Source of the DNA: CAZDBS01 sp964503775
GTDB taxonomy: Bacteria; Patescibacteriota; Saccharimonadia; Saccharimonadales; CAZDBS01
Direction of reading: 5' to 3'
Length of the DNA stretch: 64,000 bases
Assembly: GCA_964503775.1 (NCBI GenBank)
Contig: CAZDBS010000002.1
Span: forward strand, 22,849 to 86,848
The stretch's first letter is position 1. Every line of letters begins with the position of its first letter. Of the stretch, positions 17,083-23,818 are shown piece after piece. The notes below the pieces were generated by a model. That model was not told where the DNA came from and ran no database searches. It worked only from the letters and a program-made list of their open reading frames with translations. The position numbers were made by a program, and so were the translations under genes.

Positions 17083-18018
17083 TTACTTCGCTTGATGTAC
17101 TTTACCTTTGGGCAGGTGGACGCTGGCTTTCAGTTCACCGATGAGCAACACCGCCACTAGTCCGATTGAGAGCAGATGTCCATATATCGCCTCACCCCAT
17201 AGCATGATAGTAGTTGTGACGATCACTCCTAGCAGTATGAGGGCGACGATCCGAGGGATGCGATTGAGGATAAGCAAGAGTCCAAGTAGTAACTTGACGC
17301 TACCGATGACGATGATGAAAAGTCTGTCGCTGGCACCGAGACCCGAGAGAAAATTCCAGTCATGCTGAGCCAGGAAAGCACCTGCCAAACCGGTATTGAG
17401 TAGGATCTCACTGAAGGCCAACGTCACTAGAGCTACACCAGCCATGACCCCATATATCCTGTACGCCGCATAGTTGGTATTACCCTCGACTTTTTTGTGC
17501 TCCTCGAACACCATGTTCAAGCTCAACGGGCCGTTGCCTTTGAGCACTAGGTAAGCACCAGCACCGACGACACCTAGTTGCTCCAGTACATTCGTTACTC
17601 CGGTTTTAAGTCCTATCAGGACGAACAATGCTGCCAAAGCAGCTAAAGCAAATCTCTCGAAGATACCCAATACCCAACATAACCCAACGAAGATCTGCAG
17701 ACCAAACATCCAGGTACTGGTCGGTTCGATATGAGGTGCCAAGACATGATGTTTCCAACTCAATAGCAACAAACCGCTACCGGCGGTCACTCGTACGATA
17801 AACGGCAGCCAGACTCGTCGCTTTTCAAATCGTTGGCCGAGTTTGACATAGACGCCGCTGAGCTTGCCTGTCAGCCACACAGATATTAACAATCCTGCAG
17901 CCACTATCGCGGCTACGACGAGCCATTCAGTGCCTTTGAGGCTTGGACCGTCTACCATGTCTTCGATAAACCATTTGATATGACCGGGTTGAGATACGAG
18001 CGATGCCCACATTTGCAA
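17083..18018 (-). CDS. DoxX-like multi-pass membrane protein
   Basis: This 311-residue protein has about eight hydrophobic helices, for example LVVAAIVAAGLLISVWL, VRVTAGSGLLLLSW, LQIFVGLCWVLGIF and VIGSVKLLLGLLLIL. Arrangement and wording (FGLQIFVGLCWVLGIFERFAL) resemble the DoxX/SURF4 superfamily, whose members are small redox- or envelope-linked membrane proteins. It is longer than a single DoxX (~130-150 residues), so it could be a duplicated or extended version. It sits between the cutinase-like gene (20 bp upstream) and the anchored coiled-coil protein (10 bp downstream). Confidence 0.7.
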   Translation of the reverse strand: MQMWASLVSQPGHIKWFIEDMVDGPSLKGTEWLVVAAIVAAGLLISVWLTGKLSGVYVKLGQRFEKRRVWLPFIVRVTAGSGLLLLSWKHHVLAPHIEPTSTWMFGLQIFVGLCWVLGIFERFALAALAALFVLIGLKTGVTNVLEQLGVVGAGAYLVLKGNGPLSLNMVFEEHKKVEGNTNYAAYRIYGVMAGVALVTLAFSEILLNTGLAGAFLAQHDWNFLSGLGASDRLFIIVIGSVKLLLGLLLILNRIPRIVALILLGVIVTTTIMLWGEAIYGHLLSIGLVAVLLIGELKASVHLPKGKVHQAK

Positions 18019-18038
18019 TAGATCCTTTGTCCTTAAGC

Positions 18039-21000
18039 TTAATCCTTTGGCTTACTTCGTGCAAATCGTTGATAGATAGCTAGGATGATCACGATAACCG
18101 CCGCGATGCCCATCACCCACCAGTAAGATATACCACCATCGTGAACTTGGAGCTTTTGCAGGCCCTCACCTTGGATTGTAGCCGAGTAATCTTGCGGGTT
18201 GATGATTGCTGTGTTCTGAGGCGAGACCGATCCGCTCTCTGTCGACGAAGAACCGAGAGTCTGTGGCGAAGTGGCTTGCTGTTGGTTAAACGTCGACCCG
18301 GGATTCGACGAACCTGAAGTACCTATAGTTATATCCGTCGATGGCTGAGGTGGGGCTGGAGGTAAACTAGTCGTATTCTGATCCAATGGTGATCCTTTGT
18401 CCGGGGGATTAGACTCAGTCGCTATGTGTATGAGCTGGTCTGCTAATAATACGCTCAGTATATCACTCTGTTCTTTGGCGTTGTATGCGTAGATGCCGTA
18501 AACACCACCGACACCGCCCACTACACCCGTGATGTCATATCCATGAGTACCGACTGGTACGTTGGTGACGATCGAGCTGTTCGGTCCGATGATCGTGTAG
18601 CCATCAATCCCTGTGGTATCAGTTGGTTCATCCCAAGCAAGACGCACGACAGTATCTCCGTACCATATGGCCACGAGATTCGTAGGCGCCTGTAATGTTG
18701 TTTGCTCCACCGGCATATCAGGTTCTAGTATAAGCGTTTCGGGTGCTTCTACAACAGCAGGTAGATTGTCAGAAACCGCTAGTTCAACCAGATGACTCAT
18801 GCCTGACGTATTAAACCCAACCAAATTAAATATCCCGCCAATGCCTTCAAAGATAACCCTGTACGCAAACGAGCTGTCTTGCCTCTCGGCTACCCCCAAG
18901 ACTTCACCCTGAACACCTAGCAGGCGGTAGCCTTCTACAAAAGTCTGAACCACAGGTGGCAGCCAAGAAAATACGATGACGTCACGATCCTGCCATATTG
19001 CATCGAACCCTGATGGCGGCTCCGGTGTTGGCAACAGCGGAACTTGGGCATCTACAGTTTGGCTTTCGCCCGCCTCGTTCACGGCAGTCAGTTTTAGGAA
19101 GCCACCTATATCTATATCGTTTCTATGTAGTACCGTTTCCCTAACAACACCTCTATAGATGACCTGCGAGATATAAGATACTGTAAATTCATCAGCCTGG
19201 CCCAAGTCATCCGGTTGATGCCATGAAAGTACGAGATTATGCAGATCTTGCCAGTAGATATTATCAACGATAGGCGCCAGGGGCTTTTGTAAAGCGGGAC
19301 CTGGCAAGACAGTAATGGGCGTGGAGCTACTAGACACATCACTTGCCAGGGCCGTCACGATAATATTTGCACTGTCGGCTCTCGGTATATCGATCAAATC
19401 AACACCCGTCGTCGCCTCATCAACAATAGTTATGATGTCCTGGGTGTCTGCAAATGCAATTCTGTAACTTAGAACGTTGGGTTGTGGTTGCCAAGCGAGA
19501 TGTAACGCTGAGCCGCTAAGAGTTCGATCCGAAACAGTCACTATAGGAGTCGACAAAGCTGGGGGGCTTTTCGGTTTGCCAGGAATATAGACCGGAGTTA
19601 CGTCGCTATCATTTTCACCGTTATCACCTATTACATGTAGCCGGGCCAAACCAATATACCCTCTGTCGGTATAGTCCCAAGGACCGGAGCTCAGACTGCC
19701 AGTCGTGCCAGTAACCCTATCTATAACCCCGTCGTCATTAAAATCCCACCTATATTCTTTGATAGGGGTTGAGCTACTAGAAGAGGTAGCTGAGTTGAAC
19801 TCTTTGACATAGGGCGAGCTAACACTGCCCGTGAACGGTCCTTGGATAACAGCATCCGGATTTGTAAATTGAAGCTCTAGTGTGTTGCGAAGTTGTTGGA
19901 CGATAACTTCTCCAGCAGTTTCACTGTATCTACCATTTGTACCGTTTACAAAACGCACTAACTGCATGTGAGCAATCGACTGGTTGTAAATGGGTTGTTG
20001 GATGATTGAGATGCTCACGCCCTTCGTGACAGCTTTGCTGATTTCGCCATCTACCGACAATCCGGTCAAAGGTTCGGTACTTTTCAATATGTAAGGGTCC
20101 CAATCGCGGGCAGGTGACATATTTATCACCAATATTTTCTTGTTGGAAGTTGGATCCCAATCTGGGCTGTTAAGGGCTACATCCAACCCGGAAAGCAAGG
20201 CCGCTGCAGTTCCATCTGACGATTTACAACCTGGCTCCAGATACTGGATGCCTTTCACTATATCGTCGAAATTGTTGGTGAAGGCCAAGGTTTGTTTGGC
20301 GATAAAGGCATTTGATACATTTTTGCCGATGTCACAATACTGCGTCACGCCAACTCTCGCGTTTGGGTATTCTCGAATGATCGCTTTGGCATAATTTTTG
20401 GCCCAACCCTGGATCGAGGAGTTAACCCGAGCCATGTTGGGTGTTATTTCTCGTACCAGCATGATGTCGGTTGGTTTTTGATGTTCCTGTTTCATAGTCA
20501 GCTGGGTTTGAATTTTCAACAACTCACGAGCTTCCAATGCCGACTTCAATCGCTCGGCAATTTCATCAGTGGCTTGAGGTATCCAAACATCAGGGTAGTG
20601 TTGATGGGCGTGTAAGTTACTCGTCGAGATAATGCTACTACAGACATAGTCACCAGCCGTACACCAGCTACCAACTCGCCCATATAGGTAGTCAGGGATG
20701 TAAGGATTTCGAGCGTCAAGCGAACCGCCGTATTTGGCATACTCGAAGTCGCCACGAAGCCATGGAGCCTGAGCCGCCTGAGCTTGTCCAAGTTCGTGGC
20801 TTTTAAAGCTGGGGTCTGTGACTGTTTTCATCTGAGCCAGTGAGAGGAACCGAGAATTAGGATTGGATTGGTATATCGGACCAGGGTTAAACTTTGGATC
20901 ACCGAAAAGCGCTACAAATGTCAATTTATTGCCCACATTTTTAGGCAGTCTCCATAGAGTTTCACCGACAACTTGCGCCCCTTGAGAATACCCACCGAGA

Positions 21001-21455
21001 ACGATCTTCTGATCAGGACACTCTATGACTCGATCTTGGAGAAAGCCAGTTAACTCCTGGACGCCATCCTCGACACTTTGAGGATAGTTGCCACCCGTAA
21101 GCTTGGCGAGCGTCCACTCGGCACTCGCCATATTCACCAAAGGCTGCCCCCAAGGCCCAACTGGCACGGCGACATAACCTTTTGAGCTATAGCCTACAAA
21201 GTTTGTGAGATTTATACCCTCGTATGTATAGTTGTTTGTTTTTTGGCGTACCTGGCCTAGAAAGTCTTTTGTTTCGTTAAGACTATCACTGTCAATATAG
21301 TCCTTTGTGCCATAGATGTAGGCAGGCTGCCCCGATCCTCTCAGGAAAATTGTCACAATATCGGTGCAGACACCTTGAGCACTTGACGGTCGAGACGCTA
21401 ACAACAAACCAACAATTACCAGCGTGATGCCAGCAATTGAGTAGATTCTGCGCAT
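18039..21455 (-). CDS. Cutinase-like esterase fused to VWA-like, PKD-like and FN3-like domains with C-terminal membrane anchor
   Basis: The protein has 1,138 residues. A signal peptide (about 1-26, ending SSAQG) exports it. Residues 28-300 are cutinase-like: elbow GGYSQGA with S157, the CTAGDYVC motif with D269 between Cys265 and Cys272, and a following His cluster (H282/H284/H286). Residues ~310-540 resemble a von Willebrand A domain, but the metal-site motif is degenerate (EITPNM where DxSxS is usual). A PKD-like module with the DFNDDG motif follows (~545-640), then several FN3-like modules (~650-1000) and a Ser/Pro/Thr-rich linker. A final anchor (VMGIAAVIVIILAIY) is followed by RFARSKPKD. 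Cutinases hydrolyse ester lipids. A surface-tethered esterase acting on neighbouring cells' envelope is a reasonable inference. Confidence 0.85.
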   Translation of the reverse strand: MRRIYSIAGITLVIVGLLLASRPSSAQGVCTDIVTIFLRGSGQPAYIYGTKDYIDSDSLNETKDFLGQVRQKTNNYTYEGINLTNFVGYSSKGYVAVPVGPWGQPLVNMASAEWTLAKLTGGNYPQSVEDGVQELTGFLQDRVIECPDQKIVLGGYSQGAQVVGETLWRLPKNVGNKLTFVALFGDPKFNPGPIYQSNPNSRFLSLAQMKTVTDPSFKSHELGQAQAAQAPWLRGDFEYAKYGGSLDARNPYIPDYLYGRVGSWCTAGDYVCSSIISTSNLHAHQHYPDVWIPQATDEIAERLKSALEARELLKIQTQLTMKQEHQKPTDIMLVREITPNMARVNSSIQGWAKNYAKAIIREYPNARVGVTQYCDIGKNVSNAFIAKQTLAFTNNFDDIVKGIQYLEPGCKSSDGTAAALLSGLDVALNSPDWDPTSNKKILVINMSPARDWDPYILKSTEPLTGLSVDGEISKAVTKGVSISIIQQPIYNQSIAHMQLVRFVNGTNGRYSETAGEVIVQQLRNTLELQFTNPDAVIQGPFTGSVSSPYVKEFNSATSSSSSTPIKEYRWDFNDDGVIDRVTGTTGSLSSGPWDYTDRGYIGLARLHVIGDNGENDSDVTPVYIPGKPKSPPALSTPIVTVSDRTLSGSALHLAWQPQPNVLSYRIAFADTQDIITIVDEATTGVDLIDIPRADSANIIVTALASDVSSSSTPITVLPGPALQKPLAPIVDNIYWQDLHNLVLSWHQPDDLGQADEFTVSYISQVIYRGVVRETVLHRNDIDIGGFLKLTAVNEAGESQTVDAQVPLLPTPEPPSGFDAIWQDRDVIVFSWLPPVVQTFVEGYRLLGVQGEVLGVAERQDSSFAYRVIFEGIGGIFNLVGFNTSGMSHLVELAVSDNLPAVVEAPETLILEPDMPVEQTTLQAPTNLVAIWYGDTVVRLAWDEPTDTTGIDGYTIIGPNSSIVTNVPVGTHGYDITGVVGGVGGVYGIYAYNAKEQSDILSVLLADQLIHIATESNPPDKGSPLDQNTTSLPPAPPQPSTDITIGTSGSSNPGSTFNQQQATSPQTLGSSSTESGSVSPQNTAIINPQDYSATIQGEGLQKLQVHDGGISYWWVMGIAAVIVIILAIYQRFARSKPKD

Positions 21456-21462
21456 GCTTTCG

Positions 21463-22014
21463 TCACCTTACAAAGATCGTGATGTTGATTGGTATGTCAC
21501 TTGTCTTACCAATAAATTCGTCTTGCACAGAAAGGCTGGTTCTTATCGTCCCTTTTTCGCCATTTGTTGAACAATCTCCCGGTTCAAAGAGTGTCCTCCC
21601 CGTGTATATGGTGGGCATACAGTTTAAGCTACTCTTAATATTAGAGTATCCAGCGTTACTAAGTGTCTCTTCGAAATAAACCCTAGGATCGGCTTCAAGA
21701 CTTGGTGCGATTACTTTTCTCATAAGGTTGGGGCACTTCACATTTGCGAAAGGATTTTCACATATACCAAATAAGTCTCGGGTATCTTTTCTATATGATT
21801 TCTCCTCACGCCATTCATCTGGGAGATTTAGCACATTAAGTTCGTGTTCAAGTTTATGGAGCTTTGGACTAACGCTGAATGTCACGCCGACAAGATATAG
21901 GATCAGCAACAGCAGACAAAGCCCCGGCATGCTCCAAGCGAGCAGACGCTTTATCCTCCACTGATGCCCATTCATAACCCAGATAATACACTTATGCTTC
22001 ACATTATGGAACAT
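21463..22014 (-). CDS. Hypothetical single-pass membrane protein (183 residues)
   Basis: No family is recognised. One membrane segment (MPGLCLLLLILYLVGVTFSV) is followed by an extracytoplasmic domain of ~130 residues with four Cys that could form disulfides (GICENPFANVKC, LNCMP, GDCSTN). The first Met lacks a ribosome site. The internal ATG at 21975 (residue 14, MNGHQWRIKR) is an equally plausible start and keeps the anchor. It lies 7 bp before the cutinase-like gene and is probably co-translated with it. It could be a partner or chaperone of that protein (inference). Confidence 0.65.
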   Translation of the reverse strand: MFHNVKHKCIIWVMNGHQWRIKRLLAWSMPGLCLLLLILYLVGVTFSVSPKLHKLEHELNVLNLPDEWREEKSYRKDTRDLFGICENPFANVKCPNLMRKVIAPSLEADPRVYFEETLSNAGYSNIKSSLNCMPTIYTGRTLFEPGDCSTNGEKGTIRTSLSVQDEFIGKTSDIPINITIFVR

Positions 22015-22052
22015 TCAGCTACTGTACAAGGTCCGACTTTGTGCAGTAGAGA

Positions 22053-22592
22053 CTAGAACTTGATGGGGATACTGAGCGAGTCATCCTTCTCAGGTAGGCC
22101 GGAGGGGTTGTCCTTCTGCAGCAACAGAGTCCCGTCACCCGTGGCTGCAGGGAACTCTAGCTTGACCCAGAAGGGCACGAGTTGATCGGTCATCCAATCA
22201 CCAAGTAGCTGGGCTGGCTCCCGAACGAGAACAGTACCGATGCTGTCTTTGACCGCGATAGGGAAGCTAGCTTCAAACGACCAATTGCCCGGCACTTGGC
22301 CGATTACAACTAGAGGTGATGAGACTTTGGAGTTTTTCTCCGGTACGAACACCTTTAGCTTGACTCCCCCTTTGGATGTATATAGGTAGGTATTGGCGAG
22401 CTGTTGGTTGATAATCTTCTGACTATCTAGTTGTGATGTCAGTGAAGTCACTTTGCTATCGAGATTGTCTACTTTGTCCTGTTGCCATTGATACAAATAG
22501 TATCCCGATCCTACGACTGCAACAACTATGAACAACACAACGAGCATCCACCTGACTAGGCGAGTAATCCTTGATTTCTTCATAGGTTCCAT
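22053..22592 (-). CDS. Membrane-anchored Gmad2-domain protein
   Basis: The protein has 179 residues. A basic N-terminus and membrane segment (13-33, MLVVLFIVVAVVGSGYYLY) precede a short coiled coil (VDNLDSKVTSLTSQLDSQK). The Gmad2 Ig-like domain follows (~75-179), recognisable from VSSPLVVIGQ, WSFEASFPI, LLGDWMT, KLEF, KDNPSGLPEKDDSL. Gmad2 domains occur in Gram-positive sporulation and surface proteins and probably mediate protein or peptide contacts. GAGGAGG lies 6 nt upstream. It is first in the operon with the cutinase-like protein and has a Crp/Fnr-type site at -41.5. Confidence 0.88.
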   Translation of the reverse strand: MEPMKKSRITRLVRWMLVVLFIVVAVVGSGYYLYQWQQDKVDNLDSKVTSLTSQLDSQKIINQQLANTYLYTSKGGVKLKVFVPEKNSKVSSPLVVIGQVPGNWSFEASFPIAVKDSIGTVLVREPAQLLGDWMTDQLVPFWVKLEFPAATGDGTLLLQKDNPSGLPEKDDSLSIPIKF

Positions 22593-22612
22593 ATCGATCC
22601 TCCTCGAGATGG

Positions 22613-22654
22613 ATTATGGAACAGACTGCTAATTTTCGCTGTGATTTACATCAC
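22613..22654 (-). promoter_or_regulatory. Crp/Fnr-type activated promoter of the Gmad2-cutinase operon
   Basis: The operator GTGAT-TTAC-ATCAC (22641-22654) is a perfect 5+5 inverted repeat. On the minus strand a -10 CATAAT (5/6) lies at 22618-22613, so the start is near 22606 and the operator centre (22647.5) is at -41.5. The -35 hexamer position (CAGCGA) is poor, as expected of an activator-dependent class II promoter. The short leader starts just before GAGGAGG. Confidence 0.6.
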
Positions 22655-22675
22655 TAGCCAGTCGAGACAATAGAA

Positions 22676-22798
22676 AAGACCTAAGGTGCATGTGATGGTT
22701 TGGTGGATAGCGAGTAGCCATCCCAATCATCACGACCCGAGGTCTTAGCCCGAAAGGAGACGAGCGGTGTACTCACGCTCTCTGCGACTCCTCTCGGG
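22676..22798 (-). ncRNA. Candidate structured RNA or leader element, two compound hairpins
   Basis: Hairpin A has outer arms AAGACCT (22676-22682) and AGGTCTT (22740-22746). It also has middle arms 22692-22700 with 22725-22733 (one mismatch) and inner arms 22705-22711 with 22717-22723. Hairpin B has CCCGA (22749-22753) with TCGGG (22794-22798), AGGAG (22755-22759) with CTCCT (22788-22792), and GAGCG (22762-22766) with CGCTC (22776-22780). The inner stem of A gains a G-U pair only in the minus-strand RNA. On that strand hairpin A is followed by TTCTATT, a weak U-tract. Both flanking genes are minus-strand. It could be a small RNA, a 3' end/terminator of the upstream gene or a riboregulator. 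No known family is recognised. Confidence 0.5.
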
Positions 22799-22815
22799 GA
22801 CGTTCATGGTGCAAT

Positions 22816-23292
22816 TCAGGCGGCCGGCAAGGGCGATCGGTACGGCATCATCAGGTCCAAGAGATCCTGCGTCATCCAGACGATCTGCTGATCACCCTCA
22901 CCCGACGTTCCGATCAGACGATCCTCTATCAACTGCCTGATCCCTTCCAGCAACAAGTGCTCGGCTGCCGGTTCGGCCAAAACGGATGTGTCTTCGAACT
23001 CATCCTTGACCGACAAAAGCGGCTTGGCCTGGAACAGCTCATGCCGCACACCGAGGTCCAGCCCCTTCAGGCTAATGGCTGCCCATGACCGGTGCGTTAG
23101 GAGGACCTGAAGCATCCGCCTGGCAGCTTCTCTCTGTGCCGGCGTTGGCAGGCGGTACGGCTTGGTGGCCGAGAGCAGGGCGAGCCGGTAGTCGGACGGT
23201 TTGCCGCGAAGCTTGATGCCCTCGGGCATCGGAAGATACGCCCAATCTGGGAGTACCTGAACAAGCAAAGGCCTGGTGGTGGTCAATTTCAT
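22816..23292 (-). CDS. Orphan hypothetical protein (158 residues), GC-richer than neighbours
   Basis: No family is recognised. The protein is soluble, with an N-terminal strand segment (RPLLVQVLPDWAYLPM), a central helix (TPAQREAARRMLQVLLTHRSW) and an acidic helical C-terminus (AAEHLLLEGIRQLIEDRLIG). Codons favour G/C (CTG, GCC, CGG) more than adjacent genes, hinting at transfer. It has its own promoter with an inverted repeat at the start site and stands next to the LexA-like gene. A regulated accessory gene paired with its repressor is plausible. The GAAGGG before the ATG is unusually close (1-2 nt), so the start is uncertain. Confidence 0.65.
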   Translation of the reverse strand: MKLTTTRPLLVQVLPDWAYLPMPEGIKLRGKPSDYRLALLSATKPYRLPTPAQREAARRMLQVLLTHRSWAAISLKGLDLGVRHELFQAKPLLSVKDEFEDTSVLAEPAAEHLLLEGIRQLIEDRLIGTSGEGDQQIVWMTQDLLDLMMPYRSPLPAA

Positions 23293-23307
23293 ACCCTTCA
23301 GTCGGAA

Positions 23308-23324
23308 CTATTCACCATGAATAG
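23308..23324. promoter_or_regulatory. Candidate repressor operator at +1 to +17
   Basis: CTATTC-ACCAT-GAATAG is a perfect 6+6 inverted repeat. It directly follows the start predicted (near 23325) from the promoter at 23332-23360, a position where bound protein would block transcription of the 22816-23292 gene. The adjacent LexA-type winged-helix protein is the obvious candidate binder. The sequence is not a standard LexA box. Confidence 0.5.
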
Positions 23325-23331
23325 CCCATCT

Positions 23332-23360
23332 ATTAAACAATAAAACGAGTCCTAGTTCAA
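23332..23360 (-). promoter_or_regulatory. Sigma70-like promoter of the orphan gene
   Basis: On the minus strand TTGAAC (23360-23355, 4/6) is followed by a 17-bp spacer and TTTAAT (23337-23332, 5/6). The -35 overlaps the last codons of the LexA-like gene. Confidence 0.55.
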
Positions 23361-23818
23361 GACTGGGCAGTCGATTTGGTCTTCAGTTTGGTAAGTCGTT
23401 CTAAGAAAGCGTCCGATGATTCTTGGAACTTCAGCACCTTGAGCGCCCCGACGAGGACATACAGCTCGTTCAATATATCATTCTCAATCTGATCGAGGCC
23501 TTCGATCTTACGGAAGGCCTGTTCGACTTTATGCACCAGCCACGTTTCCTCTGGAGATTTGGCAGATGGATCTACGTAGTCTTTATCATCATGATTTACA
23601 ACTTCCAACGAACGCGCAGAATTGTCACGCTTTCTTAGGTGTCCTCGGGAAATCAAGTTATTGATATGCACCGCTACGGTCGCCACAGAATTGTATGAGC
23701 AGCCGCTCATGATCTCCCGATAACTAGGGCTGTAGCCGTGCTGAGTGATGAAGCTCTGGATGTAGCTCAGGAGTTCACGCTGCTTCTTCGTCGGACGGAT
23801 TGTTTGCTTTTTGTCCAT
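23357..23818 (-). CDS. LexA-type winged-helix protein lacking the S24 peptidase domain
   Basis: The protein has 153 residues from the ATG at 23818 (MDKKQTIRPTKKQ). Residues 1-65 match the LexA DNA-binding domain: TKKQRELLSYIQSFITQHGYSPSYREI, then the recognition region (CSYNSVATVAVHINNLISRG) and wing (HLRKRDNSARSLEV). The usual Ala-Gly cleavage site and Ser-Lys dyad are absent. Instead there is a ~85-residue helical C-terminus (VHKVEQAFRKIEGLDQIENDILNELYVLVGALKVL) probably for dimerisation. It therefore cannot act as a self-cleaving SOS repressor. A longer upstream ATG exists at 23884, but the extended -10 at 23828-23836 lies downstream of it. The gene overlaps the O-antigen ligase 3' end by 52 bp. 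Confidence 0.82.
   Translation of the reverse strand: MDKKQTIRPTKKQRELLSYIQSFITQHGYSPSYREIMSGCSYNSVATVAVHINNLISRGHLRKRDNSARSLEVVNHDDKDYVDPSAKSPEETWLVHKVEQAFRKIEGLDQIENDILNELYVLVGALKVLKFQESSDAFLERLTKLKTKSTAQS

Noticed and set aside
22692..22800. Possible 5S rRNA, suggested by GGTGG and CCATCCC words
   Set aside because: The conserved 5S core (GAACnCGGAAGTTAAG-like loop and pairing 5'/3' ends) is absent and the pairings found are different.
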